Source: Cyanodermella asteris
Taxonomy: Eukaryota > Ascomycota > Lecanoromycetes > Ostropales > Stictidaceae
Direction of reading: 5' to 3'
DNA length: 64,000 nt
Assembly (NCBI GenBank): GCA_900618795.1
Contig: UYJD01000014.1
Span: 942,930-1,006,929 of the forward strand
The notes below the pieces were generated by a model. That model worked only from the letters and a program-made list of their open reading frames with translations, made no database searches and was not told the DNA's origin. Made by a program: the position numbers and the translations under genes. Shown here one piece after another: positions 1 to 10,778 of this stretch. Every line of letters starts with the position of its first letter. Positions within the stretch are counted from its first letter, which is position 1.

Positions 1-1
1 G

Positions 2-364
2 TTCTGTCGGGCCTTTCCAGGGCTACAGAGGCTGCGGATGAGATTGAAGTCAACCCCCCCCCCCCCGACGCCGGAAGCATATGGATACATAGATGCCAGA
101 GCTGCCGGTCAGTTACGAGAGGTGACCAAGCGCATGATTGTGGCGGTAAGGGGCTTTAGGAGTTTGGAAGTGACTGTGGATGGTCTTCTGGTGGACGAGA
201 CTGCAAGACAGGTCGAGAGGGCCGTTGCGACATGTTTAGCTGCCGATTATGATTTTGAGCGGTCAGAACGAGAGGCGCTTCAAGGGGTCGAGCTGCAGTG
301 TTTTTGGGCTCCTTGGGCAGGAAATCTGGTACACTGGACTGTATATATGGATGATTACTGGTAG
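2..364 (+). CDS. 3' end of a hypothetical gene cut by the window edge
   Basis: The frame is open from the first bases of the window to a TAG at 362-364 and encodes about 120 residues, so this looks like the last exon of a gene whose beginning lies outside. The segment opens with a leucine- and arginine-rich stretch (LQRLRMRLKS), has a helix-like middle and ends in aromatic residues (WTVYMDDYW). That style resembles the C-terminal parts of fungal F-box or 2EXR proteins, and a 2EXR gene follows on the same strand at 913. A run of 13 cytosines at 54-66 lies inside the frame and could hide a sequencing length error. No domain is recognised with confidence. A weaker 207-codon frame without an ATG start lies on the other strand, so the call is tentative. 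Confidence 0.38.
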   Translation, partial: FCRAFPGLQRLRMRLKSTPPPPTPEAYGYIDARAAGQLREVTKRMIVAVRGFRSLEVTVDGLLVDETARQVERAVATCLAADYDFERSEREALQGVELQCFWAPWAGNLVHWTVYMDDYW

Positions 365-912
365 TAGCCTTCTGTGAAAATGGCTGTCGACTACTATCGG
401 ACTATAGCATGTCATGACAGGTGGGAGCTTCAGCGGGTGTGCCCCTGCAAAGCTGCCTGTTTCAGGGGGCCCACACCGGGAACACGGCGCCCCAGCCATT
501 TCCCCAGCAGCTGCAACTTGACAAGCTTTTGCTCTCGCAATGACCCCAGCCTCACAAAGGAGTAATCGCTGCCGCAGTCTTTCCATCTCTGTAAGGCTAG
601 AGACGGTCACGCCGCGGGAAGGCCCTAAGCCGGGCTCGTAGCGAGATGCAGGACTTGCGCTGCTGTTCACAGTAGCACCAGGCAGCCATCTCCAGCTGAT
701 GTTGTACTTCTTCGATTTGAACTCAATCCCTCGGAGACTTCGGGACGACTTCTTCTCGACGCGCATTCTGACGTGTCCAGACTTACCATATCTGATCCTT
801 GAGTAACTTTGTGGTCCAATAACGAGCGTGACGGAGCTCCCATATTTGGTTAAGAGCCATTGACGAGATTGGCCTACCCAGAGCACCAGCTTCGCGTCGA
901 TTGACGGCGACC
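365..912. other. Intergenic, no gene recognised
   Basis: This stretch separates the partial gene from the 2EXR gene. The minus strand has an open frame through much of it, but it begins without an ATG and shows no known motif, so I do not call it. The final part should contain the promoter and leader of the gene at 913. Confidence 0.5.
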
Positions 913-1953
913 ATGCCTCCCTTTCCGTTCCTTAACCTACCTACAGAAATCCGTCGATTGATCTACACACATGCTTATCCTCCAAAAGAGATTGAAGTTG
1001 AGCCTTTGGGCGGCCGCTTCCATTCGCGTGCTCTTCGTGATGGGTCCGCAGAACAGACGGAGCTATTTGCTAGCGATATGGCATTTGGCGACAACGACGA
1101 AGAACACCCAAGCCGAATGGCTCGTCTTTTCGCCCAAAATCCGAATCCAGATGTGACGGTCTTTACCCGTATGCTTACTTGTTTGGGTCCTATTCCAGTT
1201 CCGCCGACAGCATCATTGGCTCGAGGCTTTACGAGACCACCGCCGGCCCCCTCAGCGGGACGAGTCGCGAAGGCCTTGATGTGTTCGAAATGTGGAGGAC
1301 CACGAGATCCAATAGACGAGGTTTCAGCGAGTAACGGTCAAAAGGGTGGGTCTGACGCCAACCCTCGGATGATCAGGGCCTCAAGGGGCCGATGTTGGGC
1401 GTGTATGGAGACTGGACATGGACTGCTCCATACGTGTCGTTTCGTCTTTAATGAATCAATCGACATATACTACGACCAAGTCCGGCCCTGGTTCAGCGAT
1501 AACGGTGCCCTGCTCCGTTTCGTGTACTGCGTCTGGAGCCACGGTCACGCATCCCTTGTCCGACAAATCGGGCTACGCTTCGGCATCATGTGGGCTACCG
1601 ATCTTCTAGCGGAGTGGCGAGACGGTGGTCTAAGATATGCGCTGCCTGGAGTCAGGACGATAACGGTTGATTTTCGCGGTAATTACCCTGATGATGATGA
1701 CGGCGAACTGCCCGACGTTGAGGAGTACCCATACGAACTCGAGGCGCTTGGGCCAGTTCTGGCCGGGTTCTATAAAAATGGTAAAGCGGATATCCAGGTA
1801 CAGGGATTGGCACTTCCAGAGACGAAAGTCTTGGTCTGCAAGACGATCAAGAGCGGTGATTTGACCGAGTGGAATGGGCACAACTTTCGGGCCGCAGCGG
1901 CAGCTGCGCGGGGAGAGGAGTATGTTGACTCGGAAATGGAGCAGGATGACTGA
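913..1953 (+). CDS. 2EXR (F-box-like) domain protein
   Basis: A 346-residue protein beginning MPPFPFLNLPTEIRRLIY, which matches the N-terminal signature of the fungal 2EXR/F-box-like family (FxxLPxEIRxxIY). These proteins are abundant in Pezizomycotina and mostly uncharacterised; an adaptor role in ubiquitination has been proposed from the likeness to F-box proteins. The middle has two Cys pairs, CSKCGG near residue 120 and CWAC near residue 160, followed by HTC, which could bind zinc. The C-terminal part is acidic and ends SEMEQDD, after an alanine run. I chose ATG 913 because the upstream in-frame codon at 901 is TTG. The frame needs no intron. Family membership is fairly sure; function is unknown. 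Confidence 0.78.
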   Translation: MPPFPFLNLPTEIRRLIYTHAYPPKEIEVEPLGGRFHSRALRDGSAEQTELFASDMAFGDNDEEHPSRMARLFAQNPNPDVTVFTRMLTCLGPIPVPPTASLARGFTRPPPAPSAGRVAKALMCSKCGGPRDPIDEVSASNGQKGGSDANPRMIRASRGRCWACMETGHGLLHTCRFVFNESIDIYYDQVRPWFSDNGALLRFVYCVWSHGHASLVRQIGLRFGIMWATDLLAEWRDGGLRYALPGVRTITVDFRGNYPDDDDGELPDVEEYPYELEALGPVLAGFYKNGKADIQVQGLALPETKVLVCKTIKSGDLTEWNGHNFRAAAAAARGEEYVDSEMEQDD

Positions 1954-2401
1954 CAGGGATCTGTGCACGTAGTGAAGACTGTTAGCGACGGTATGGCGTC
2001 CACGTGGAAGGCATCATTCATCACCGGTTGCGGTCACGCGGACCCGTGACGACTCCTCGTTAAGGTTTGCTGTGAACAGTCAATGCCACTGGTTGCGCCA
2101 ACGGGAGTCTGAAGCAACCATGGCTGAACCTAGTGTACAAACAGCGGGCGTCTATTGTCAATCGAGTGGCAGTCTCATTATGCTCTTACTTGGTATGGCA
2201 AATCACACGGGCTTGGGCCCTGAGGCCCCGAACGAATGGCGTCGCTGCTTATCCACTTCGTTCTTATGAGGTTCGGCTCCCTACCCTTGACGTAGCACAC
2301 AACTCGAATCGTTATCAAGCCGGTTCAAAACCCAGAGCACACTGCTGCGGAAACACTGACAGCTCGAATCAAAAGTGATCACACAAAGGTTCACGTCCAT
2401 C
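1954..2401. other. Intergenic
   Basis: The 3' flank of the 2EXR gene and the leader/promoter of the O-methyltransferase gene. Short open frames here lack motifs. Nothing further is recognised. Confidence 0.5.
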
Positions 2402-3643
2402 ATGGCAGTTTCAGAAAACTACAAGTCGATTCTAGAGCGGCTGTCCAAGATACCCGAGGACAAAATCGCCAGCGATGCAAAGACGCGCAAGGAAGCCATT
2501 GCTTTGAGCCGCAAGCTGACCGTTGCTCTCGAGCCACCGATCAACCGCGCTACGGATCTCATGTTTGCTGTGAGTCCAAGTTCACATTCATCCATCTACC
2601 GAGCCGTAAAACTGACCTCACTGCAGCCATACGCAACCATCGCAGCCAGGATAGCAATCGACCTGAATTTGTTCGAATTGTTGCAGTCCGTCGGAGGACC
2701 CATTTCGACATCAGAACTGGCCAAACAATCAGGTGGGGAGGAGCTTCTCGTCGGGCGCCTGCTTCGTCTCCTAGCAGCTCTGGACTTTTTGCATGAAGAT
2801 GGCCCGGACTTGTGGTCTGCCACGGAGACGACCAAAGCTGTTGCCATTCCCGCCATCACTTCTGGCCACAGGATGATCTACGACTTATCCATGTCTGCCG
2901 CCATTAGTGCGCCGAAGTACCTACGTGAGGTCGGTCACGTCTCTCCAAGTGAGCCTGCGGATGGACTCGTGCAGTACGCCAACCAAACCAAGCTTTCGAG
3001 TTTCAGCTTTGTCCAGTCCCAGCCGGCAATCTTGCGCGATTTTAACAACTTCATGGGAAGCACCATGGGCGAGAGACCGTATTGGTATGACTGGTATCCA
3101 GTTGAAGAGAAACTCTTGAAGGACCTTGATCCGTCGCGACCGCTGCTTATCGACATTGGTGGTGGAAAGGGCCACGATCTGCAGGCATTCCACCGCAAAT
3201 TTCCCGGCCGCGGCCAGTTAATCTTGCAAGACTTGCCGCAGGCATTGGATGCAATCGAGCCGGACTCTCTCGACCCCGCCATCGAACGTTCGGTGTACGA
3301 TTTCTTCACCGAGCAAAAGGTGGTAGGTGCTCGTGCATACTTCTTCCATCACATACTGCATGACTGGAGCGAGAAGTATTGCCTGAAGATCCTAGCCGCT
3401 TTGCGAAGTGCAATGACTCCAGGTTATTCGAAGCTGCTCATCCACGATTTGGTCCTCCCTGACTCCAAGGCTACTGCATATCAGTGCATCTGGGACCTGA
3501 CCATGATGAGCTTCAATGGTGCGATTGAGCGTTCGCGTAAGCAATGGACAGAGCTTCTTGAGAAAGCCGGATTTGAGATTGTGAATTTCTGGGCCGACGA
3601 CGAGGACGCTGATGGCTTGGTGGAAGCCATGATAAAGGCATGA
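2402..3643 (+). CDS. SAM-dependent O-methyltransferase (COMT-like, plant/fungal family 2)
   Basis: One 57-nt intron at 2570-2626 (GTGAGT donor, CTGAC branch, CTGCAG acceptor) is a multiple of three; removing it joins LMFA to PYATIAARI, which reads like the family, and gives 394 residues. The N-terminal part is the dimerisation helix domain. The methyltransferase domain has the SAM motif IDIGGGKGHD at about 231-240 and FHHILHDWSEKYC at about 296-308, where His301 is the expected catalytic base. Such enzymes methylate phenolic hydroxyls of polyketides and other aromatics. ATG 2402 was chosen over the upstream GTG at 2375. The gene ends 49 bp from the end of a decayed MFS transporter on the other strand, suggesting it was once part of a secondary metabolism group. 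The substrate cannot be told from sequence. Confidence 0.9.
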   Translation: MAVSENYKSILERLSKIPEDKIASDAKTRKEAIALSRKLTVALEPPINRATDLMFAVSPSSHSSIYRAVKLTSLQPYATIAARIAIDLNLFELLQSVGGPISTSELAKQSGGEELLVGRLLRLLAALDFLHEDGPDLWSATETTKAVAIPAITSGHRMIYDLSMSAAISAPKYLREVGHVSPSEPADGLVQYANQTKLSSFSFVQSQPAILRDFNNFMGSTMGERPYWYDWYPVEEKLLKDLDPSRPLLIDIGGGKGHDLQAFHRKFPGRGQLILQDLPQALDAIEPDSLDPAIERSVYDFFTEQKVVGARAYFFHHILHDWSEKYCLKILAALRSAMTPGYSKLLIHDLVLPDSKATAYQCIWDLTMMSFNGAIERSRKQWTELLEKAGFEIVNFWADDEDADGLVEAMIKA

Positions 3644-3692
3644 ATGGGGTAAAGTACACCAGATAGGGATCAGTTAGATCCACAGCTGCCAT

Positions 3693-5078
3693 TCAAATTG
3701 CAGCACGCAATGTGCACCCAATTTTCAAGACCCTTGATAGAGCCAAGAACGCTGCGCTCGTTGCAATAAGACCACCGCACCAACCAGCCAATGCAGGCCA
3801 TCAGCCAGCACTGCTCAAGGCTACCCCAGCAATAGACTCAGCAATCAGAGCGCCGCTCTCGGCCGTCAGTATGGTCATGTCGAGTCTGACACCGATTCTG
3901 GCGTTGCCCTTGTCGCTAGCACTGACGACTCCGGCTACTGGAAAGCCATGGAACGCGCCCGCCAGGATGCCGAGAATGACCGCCTAAACTATGATGCAGG
4001 AAATCAACGATGTCAACCCAAGAACGTGGATAGTGCCCGGACGGTCAGCGTCTGCAGAAGGAACGATGCGGTCTAGGAGAGTGGTCCCATTGATGATGAC
4101 GATGTTGTAAAAGGCCAACAATCGACTGCTATTGGTGTGCTCCAGGGCGAGTAGACTGATATAGTACAGAATGTAGTATAAACCCATGTATCCTGTCGCT
4201 AGTCCGGCGTTCAGCGCTAGGTATGGCTTGTCGGTGATTGCGGAAACATCCACTAAGGAGAGGATAATAGAGTGCGCCTTGGCTGCAAAAGCCATTGGCC
4301 ACGAGTCTTCCTTGGTATCTGTCGTTTCTGGAAATCGCTTGTGAGGGAATTTCATGACAAGCGGCGGTAGTACTGAGGCTCCCAAGCGGATTAAGACAAG
4401 GACGCGAACAGTCCAAGCAAAATCGAGAGAGTCCTGAAGCCGAGAGAGCGCGACTGGGAGAATGCATAGCACTCACCTGCGGCGCTTCCACACGAAGCTA
4501 ACCCCATTTCCAGTCCCGTACTCCTTCTGAAATGCATGGAACTAAATGCAGGCGCCGGCAGATAAAGCCATCCAAAGCCCAGCCCCATCTCGATGCCCTG
4601 TGTAAGGAGGTACCGCCAATACCGCGTGCATAGGCTCAGCATGAAGAATCCAAACACTGAAAGAATTGATCCGACCCAAAGCAACGACTTGAAACGTCCC
4701 GCATCGAAAATTGGGCCGATCAGAAACGAGACTGCGAACATCAGGAATGCTTGAAAGGATCCGACCGGGCGATGGCTGATGGCGAGTGGTCACGTAGCAG
4801 GTCGATTGTGTGGTATGTTTGAAAGACTCCGCAGGCGTTCAAAAGGCCCCTGCGAGGATTAGTATACGAATGATGATGCACGGAATCTAGAATGAGGTAT
4901 ACCATGGGTTGAGGTTCAGGCAGAATCCACCCAGCACCTGAAGCCATGCCATGACATCCCCCGGTGCTTCCGAAGCTCCCTGACGGCTTGACTCTACGAT
5001 GGTCGCTTCGTGATCAGGGAGAACACGAGCTACTTCTCCAGAATTGGGAGGCACATAGGGCCAGTCAGCAAAAGTCAT
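3693..5078 (-). pseudogene. Decayed MFS transporter (monocarboxylate-permease-like)
   Basis: Pieces in several frames line up in order with a fungal monocarboxylate-transporter-like MFS protein. The start at 5078 (MTFADWPYVPP) runs to a typical intron at 4850-4902 (GTATAC donor, TACTAAT branch) joining NLNPW to GLLNACGVFQTYH. The frame then shifts near 4768 (SPSAIA to GSFQAFLMF) and again near 4455 (GSAAG to LPVALSRL). In-frame stops fall at about 3984 and within the last transmembrane region (SSAG, stop, WPALAGWCGG). The remaining hydrophobic helices are recognisable to the C-terminus. Two stops and two shifts make sequencing error an unlikely full explanation. It lies tail to tail with the O-methyltransferase, where a transporter would fit a metabolite export role. 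Confidence 0.8.
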
Positions 5079-6434
5079 GATGCACTCCGAAACAGGCTTA
5101 GTGGTGGGAGTACAGTGGGTTAGGGGGCTGCTCCCGCTGTCACGTCACCTATTAATGATCGACTTCAGGGGACAGGGCGAGCCAGTTCTGGTCGATGCCA
5201 GGTCCGGGTGCATCATGATTTATGCACGCTGGCCTTGACAACATTGTCAGTGTATGCATTCCCTACTAGATGTCGCAACAGCTGTGCGAATCGCATAGCT
5301 GGCCGATTGCATCGACCAAATATCCCTGGTAATTCCATGGCTGTGTGTACCTGTGCTCTTCCTGTCCAACTCTTCGAGTCTGAGGACAAGCGCATATCGT
5401 TTTTCGTCGCATGAAAAGATCTTACATATTTGGTCGGATCTTTGCTGCACAGAGGTGCTCGGATGAAGATCAGGCTGGACACTTGCGCACTTAGCGGCGT
5501 GACTAGCTGGATTCTTAGCTGGGCGAACACCTACTTAGTCGCACCGCTAAACGTAGGATCGGGGGCGGCTTCTTTTGCCCCGCGTCGCACGTCTCCACTT
5601 TCCATTGCGGTCACGTGTTGGCCACAGCCCAGCCTTTGGCCTCGGCCATCCGTGACGCTACCTCTCCTCCACACACCATCCACCGACCCTTCAACGACCT
5701 CTTTGGAAGACCAGTGCAGGCTTGTCTTCCCAATGTGGTCACTCCGTTCTGCATGGCTGCAATAGGGGTCCATGGCGCTTAAAGGCGTCGCTTGAAAGGA
5801 TCACTTTCCTCTCTGCACTAGTCTCTTCGTAGGCTCCGATTCTCGTTCACGATGATTGGTCGGAATGAGCAGTATCAGTTACGTGATTTCGAGGTCGCTC
5901 TCCCAGCTTCTGAGCCTCCATCAGCCCACACATTCGAAGCTGACCAATGAACGATGCACCAGCTGGGATGGCTGGTACCGTGGACCTGCACGCGGGCCGA
6001 CGTGTTGAGCCTCTGCGACAATTGCAGTGGAACGAGGCTGCCGCGTTGCATTATTGTGCAATCGTCGCAACTTTGTCCGCCAGTGCTGATCGACGAGAGT
6101 CGAGAAGCGGCATGACCGCCTATTATTTTCAAGACCCAAACGCCACCAGCCATCATGGCAATGACGATGAATCCTTCGCTCCGTGAGCTAATCGGCTCCT
6201 CTTCCTCAACCTCGTCGATGTACACGATAGGCTTGGAGCGAGAGCGAGAGCGCTGCCAGGAAGTGGTGACTGCCATGCTGGAATGGGCTAGCCTGTTGAC
6301 TTCAAAACCTCCCGATGTCCCCTGTCTCTTTCGTCTGCATGTCCGCCCGACCTGTGCTAGAAGGAGTCTTTGTTCTTGTACTCACGCTTGCGCTTTTGCG
6401 CAGGTCCTTTACTTCGGCACTGTCCTTCATCAAG
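5079..6434. other. Intergenic, with one weak small gene candidate
   Basis: A 1.36-kb spacer between the transporter relic and the HET gene. Apart from the weak candidate at 5875-6276 nothing is recognised. The end includes the HET promoter. An in-frame upstream ATG at 6315 would add 40 residues to the HET protein. Confidence 0.4.
5875..6276 (-). CDS. Possible small single-span membrane protein
   Basis: An ATG-initiated frame of 133 codons. The start has an RSRSRS basic patch followed by an acidic patch (DEVEEEEP) and then a hydrophobic stretch, GFIVIAMMAGGVWVLKIIGG, at about residues 34-53 that could be a transmembrane helix. The remainder has no motif and is of ordinary composition. It would be transcribed divergently from the HET gene. 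The first half reads more like a real protein than most chance frames in the window, but the second half may be read-through of an unspliced intron. No family is recognised, so this is a low-confidence candidate. Confidence 0.25.
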   Translation of the reverse strand: MAVTTSWQRSRSRSKPIVYIDEVEEEEPISSRSEGFIVIAMMAGGVWVLKIIGGHAASRLSSISTGGQSCDDCTIMQRGSLVPLQLSQRLNTSARVQVHGTSHPSWCIVHWSASNVWADGGSEAGRATSKSRN

Positions 6435-9400
6435 ATGGCTTTGCAGGAGATCCTAAAGAGAGAACCGGAGCGGTACAAATACACGCCGCTTCCAGTTGGT
6501 AATCAGATACGCATGCTACGACTCCGACCCGCAGAGAACTATGACGAAGCGTTGAGTGGGGAGCTCATCGAAGTTGATTTGGACGCCAAGAAGATCGAAG
6601 GCTTCGAGGCCTTGTCATGGGTTTGGGGCAACGAAGTTCCGTCCGTGCCGTTGCGGCTCTTCAAACCCGACGATCCTTCGTCTCGCGCGACAACTCATCC
6701 GATCACCAAGAATCTCGCAAGTGCCCTGAAACGACTCAGATATCAATATATGCCTCGAAGGTTGTGGGTCGACGCAATCTGCATCAACCAGGCCAATCTT
6801 GACGAAAGAGGCAGTCAGGTGCCGCTAATGGATTTGATCTACGGTCGATGCCATCGAGTTTGCGTGTGGCTGGACGACAATGTCCAAGTAGAAAAGGATA
6901 GACCTTTCGACGCCGGCCATGCCTTCAATTTCATCAGAAAGCAAGTTCTTGATCTGTGGCATTTCGATCGGGTTACAAGTGAAGAGAAGAACTCTGACAA
7001 TTGGGTCTCACTTGTCCACTTGATGACCAAAAAGTGGTTCAGCCGGCGTTGGGGTACGTACAACGGATTGCTTTCATTTGCTCTGCTAAGCTGTCATAGT
7101 CATTCAAGAGATCGCTTTGGCTCCTAGCGCTCGCGTGTACTGTGGAGAACATCAAATGGAATGGACTGATTTCGCCGACGCCGTCTCGCTCTTTGTTGAA
7201 GCGGAATCGGCTACTCACCGACTGTCGGACATTGTCAAGGGTGACAAGAACTTCAATCACATCCAGGGTCTTTTTGCAGATGTACATACCATGGGCGCCA
7301 CGTCTCTTGTCGAAATGACGAACAATCTCTTCAGAATCACCCCTGAAGGTGTCCGCAAGCCGTTATCCAACCTGGAGCACCTTGTTTCGAGATTGTCGAT
7401 GTTTGAGTCCTCAGAGGAACGCGACACAATATTCGCGCTCCTCGCTATATCAAAAGATACCGCCCCGCCAACTGGGCGGCTTACCCGGCGAGTGAGAGAT
7501 AAGGAGAACCTCAAACGCCACCTTAGTCGCCACCCAGAGACGCGATGGAAAGGCATGCAAGACGCGGCACAGGAAGTAACAAACATCCTTTGCGACAGGC
7601 TGCAGACCCGGGCTTATCCGGTCTCTTACAAAGATGCTGTGATAGATGTATATCGAGATTTCGTCAAATTCTGCATTCGACATTCATGCTCACTTGATAT
7701 CATCTGCCGGCCTTGGGCTCCGAAGCCTGACCTGAGCAAGCCAGACATCCGCTCGAAGCCCTTTCCAGACAACGTGGAGCCCAAATACATTTCGCCTGGA
7801 GAGCTTGAAGCACGGGATGAGCCACCGCACCACATTCGGCCAAAAAATGACGATGAATCCGAAGACGAATATGAAAGCTCCAATGACGCCGATGACAAAG
7901 CGGCCGAGGCCGCTCAAGATGATCAGGTATGCCAGTCCCGCGTCTACACCGTCATCGTGACTGTTGCACAAAAGAACGATGCAATCTTATTTCACTGTCC
8001 ATGCTGCTAATAAATGTCTCAGAATTCCTCGGACTCTGGGAAAATGTCGGATTCCGCCTCGCCAGGCACACCTTCGGCAAGGGCTTCCGGTGAAGAGCAA
8101 CAGGCCAGTCCAAATCAAGAGGCCGCCAATGCTGAAAGGAACAAGAGGAGAACAGGTCCTCAGCCAGACATGCCGTCATGGATCGCAGACAAGAAGAAGA
8201 CAGCGTTCTATTTGACAACCCATAATCTGATGGGTCTCAAAGTCGAGCGACGAAATGCGGATCCTTTGGTCGGTTCTCCCGAAAAGCCCATTTACAGCGC
8301 CAGCGGAAATATCAAAGCACAACGTACACATATCACGTTTCAAAGTCGAAGTGAGTACGATCAGAGTCTCGTGGTAGAAGGCTTCCATCTGGACACTGTG
8401 GACAGAGTCAAGGTGCCGGCCAGCTTGGGCAATATCCCAGCCGACTGGCTCGATCTTGTGCAATGGGACGAGAAGTCAAACGCGCCACAAGATCTATGCC
8501 GGACATTGGTCGGTGATCGAGGGCCTAAAGGATCGAACCCACCTCCGTTCTATCTACGAGCTTGTACTGAGGTCCTGAAATTGATGAAAGGCGGCAATGG
8601 TCTTGACATATTGAAAACGATTAACGAGAGGAAGTGTACCATCGTTGCCGAGTTCCTTCGAAGAGTCAGAGAGGTGATTTTCAATCGGCGTCTGATCAGA
8701 ACGACCGGCAGAGACTACCAGAAACGGTACAAAAAGGTTGTGGAACAGACAGCGGGGTCTCCAGGTACCGTTGATGAGGAGGAAGTCGTCCAAACGACCA
8801 TCAAGACGATTACGAAAGGAGCGCGACTTGGGTTGGCGCCGTTCGAAACTGAGCACGGAGACCTGATTTGTGTTCTATACGGATGCAGTGTTCCTGTCGT
8901 GCTGCGGGAGGAGAAGAAGAATCCTACGGAGAAGGCGGAAGAGCTTGAGAAGACAGTCGAAGAGCTCCCTCAGAAGTTCCTCAAAGCGGTGCGAACTATC
9001 GAGCGACGGCGTCGCTTTCGAGAAACTTTCCGCAGATCCATCGACACTCTCGACGAGTGGGAGGATGCCAAATACAAGAGCAGCCCTGAGATGCAAGAAA
9101 AGATGAAAGAATGGAAGGACAATCTGTACGAAAACTACCAGAGATCATGGCGAAAAAGGATCATGGCCGACCAAGGTATCCAGACCGAGAGCCCCGAAGA
9201 GAATGATCCCATCCAGTCGGATATCGGCCGCCAGCCTCGAACTGATTCCGCTGAGGCACTCACTGGAGCAGCTCACAGCCAAGTCCCTGGTGGCACAGAA
9301 GCAAGAGATCAAGCGGAAAAGCCCGTCCAGAGCAGGAGCCAGAGTCCAAGCAAACCAGTTGAGCCCTCAATGGGAACTGCTGGGACTGCTGCCTCCAATG

Positions 9401-10043
9401 GTGCAGCGCAGCGCGGCCGAGCGGAACAAATGGTACAGAGCGAGCACCAGTCTTCAACTGAGTCAGCGGAGATTCCTTTTCCATCAGATCCAGGGACCTC
9501 AGGTTCTGATGACAACATTCACACATCGACAGGATCCGGGGCGACTTCCAGTCATTCACGGTCAGAACAAGGCAGTCCAAGGAAAAAACCGCTGTCGATC
9601 AGTGAGAAGCGGAGAATGGAGGATGTCAAAACCGAAGAACAAAGAGAGGCCTTGTTCCACGAAGCTTGCAACTGGAAGGAAGCGGTCGACGAGATGCGGC
9701 GCAAAGCAAGTGACCCCAGAAATGGAGACGACCATGTCTTTGAATTCCAATTCGAGTGGAAGATCGATTTGGTGCAACTAGCCCAGAAGATGCCAGAATG
9801 GCCGAAGTATGTGAAGCCATACAAGGTGAAGGTGACGGAAGAACAGTACTACAAGGTAATAGGAGAATGCTATCTGGACGACATGATGAACGGTGAAGCA
9901 TTGCAAGCAAGGCAGTAAGTCCGTCCCAAATATCTGCATACTCTTCCCATTATTCACCTCCCCTTCCCACCCCACGACTACTGAGACTAACCTCTCCCAG
10001 TGGAAGCGAGCAATGCAAGGACAGGAAATTCGAGCTTCGTTAA
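6435..10043 (+). CDS. Large heterokaryon-incompatibility (HET) domain protein
   Basis: Four exons are inferred: 6435-7053, 7100-7926, 8023-9914 and 10001-10043, giving 1126 residues in a continuous frame. The HET domain is at the N-terminus: FEALSWVWGNE, then LWVDAICINQANLDER, and RRWVIQEIALAP created by the first splice. HET proteins mediate allorecognition and programmed cell death in fungi. After the domain comes an acidic linker (DDESEDEYESS), a Ser/Pro-rich region, a second folded region of unknown family, a long low-complexity Ser/Gln/Glu-rich stretch and a Lys/Glu-rich end. The last intron (9915-10000) has a GTAAGT donor, ACTAAC branch and CCCAG acceptor; without it the protein would stop at 9918. 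ATG 6435 (MALQEILKREPERYKYTPLP) puts the family's YTPL start near the N-terminus; an upstream in-frame ATG exists at 6315. Confidence 0.85.
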
Positions 10044-10778
10044 GATCCGCAAGTTCTGTAATTTGTGTTGTCACGTTGCGGGTGTGGCATATGACTGATT
10101 CTCAACATGGAAGCAACTCCGTGCTGCTATACGTGTAATTAATGTTCCTGGAAACGATTTGAGTCATGAAGACGGCGTCGGTCCGGCATACGGGCTTTTG
10201 ACTAGCTTGCGGAGGCATCTACCTACTGAAATATCTGCTCAGGTGGTTGCTGAGGTACTTGGCTAAAGAAACCCGCTAGCACCGCTAAGAGAGCCTGTTA
10301 TCAGTGCCCGCTGATGATCACCTCAACAAGGCTTGTACGAATAGTAAATGCACCCACACAAATGCATTAGCCCCTCAAAGGCTACCCATGGGAGTAGCTG
10401 TGTACACAGCTTCACAGTTGGCTACTTGTGTACTCGTAGATATAACCTAAGGTAGAGCATCCAAGGCAGGCACAAGAGCGCATGCGTAAGAACTTCTGTC
10501 AGCTCGTCTCACGCTCTCCTTCACATTTCGCTCAGAAAAAAAAAATCGCATTACCAGGGAACACACCAAACTCGCTTCACGAAGGTGTGTCAAAGCTTCT
10601 CCGTGCTGCCAATCTGACTTGCATGCGGTACGGCCAAAGCTCTGGGTCGAGGATGTCGATAGATCGTCTGGTAGCAACAGAGACAATCAACCGCGTGGCA
10701 TCTCATGGAGTCTGGGCTTCCTTCACGATGACCACCCTTCTAAATAAATTCGTCACTCATTTCGCATTGCCCGGGGTA
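10044..10778. other. Intergenic
   Basis: The shared 3' flank of the HET gene and the convergent nnf1 gene. It is fairly AT-rich with no recognised gene, repeat or RNA. Confidence 0.5.

Noticed and set aside
263-886. Minus-strand frame of 207 codons
   Set aside because: It starts without an ATG, overlaps the plus-strand partial gene and shows no motif or plausible splice sites.
4391-4491. An intron (GTGAGT to TTCAG) in the transporter relic at 4437-4478
   Set aside because: Splicing it would remove expected transmembrane residues and does not rejoin the correct frame; a frame shift explains the sequence better.
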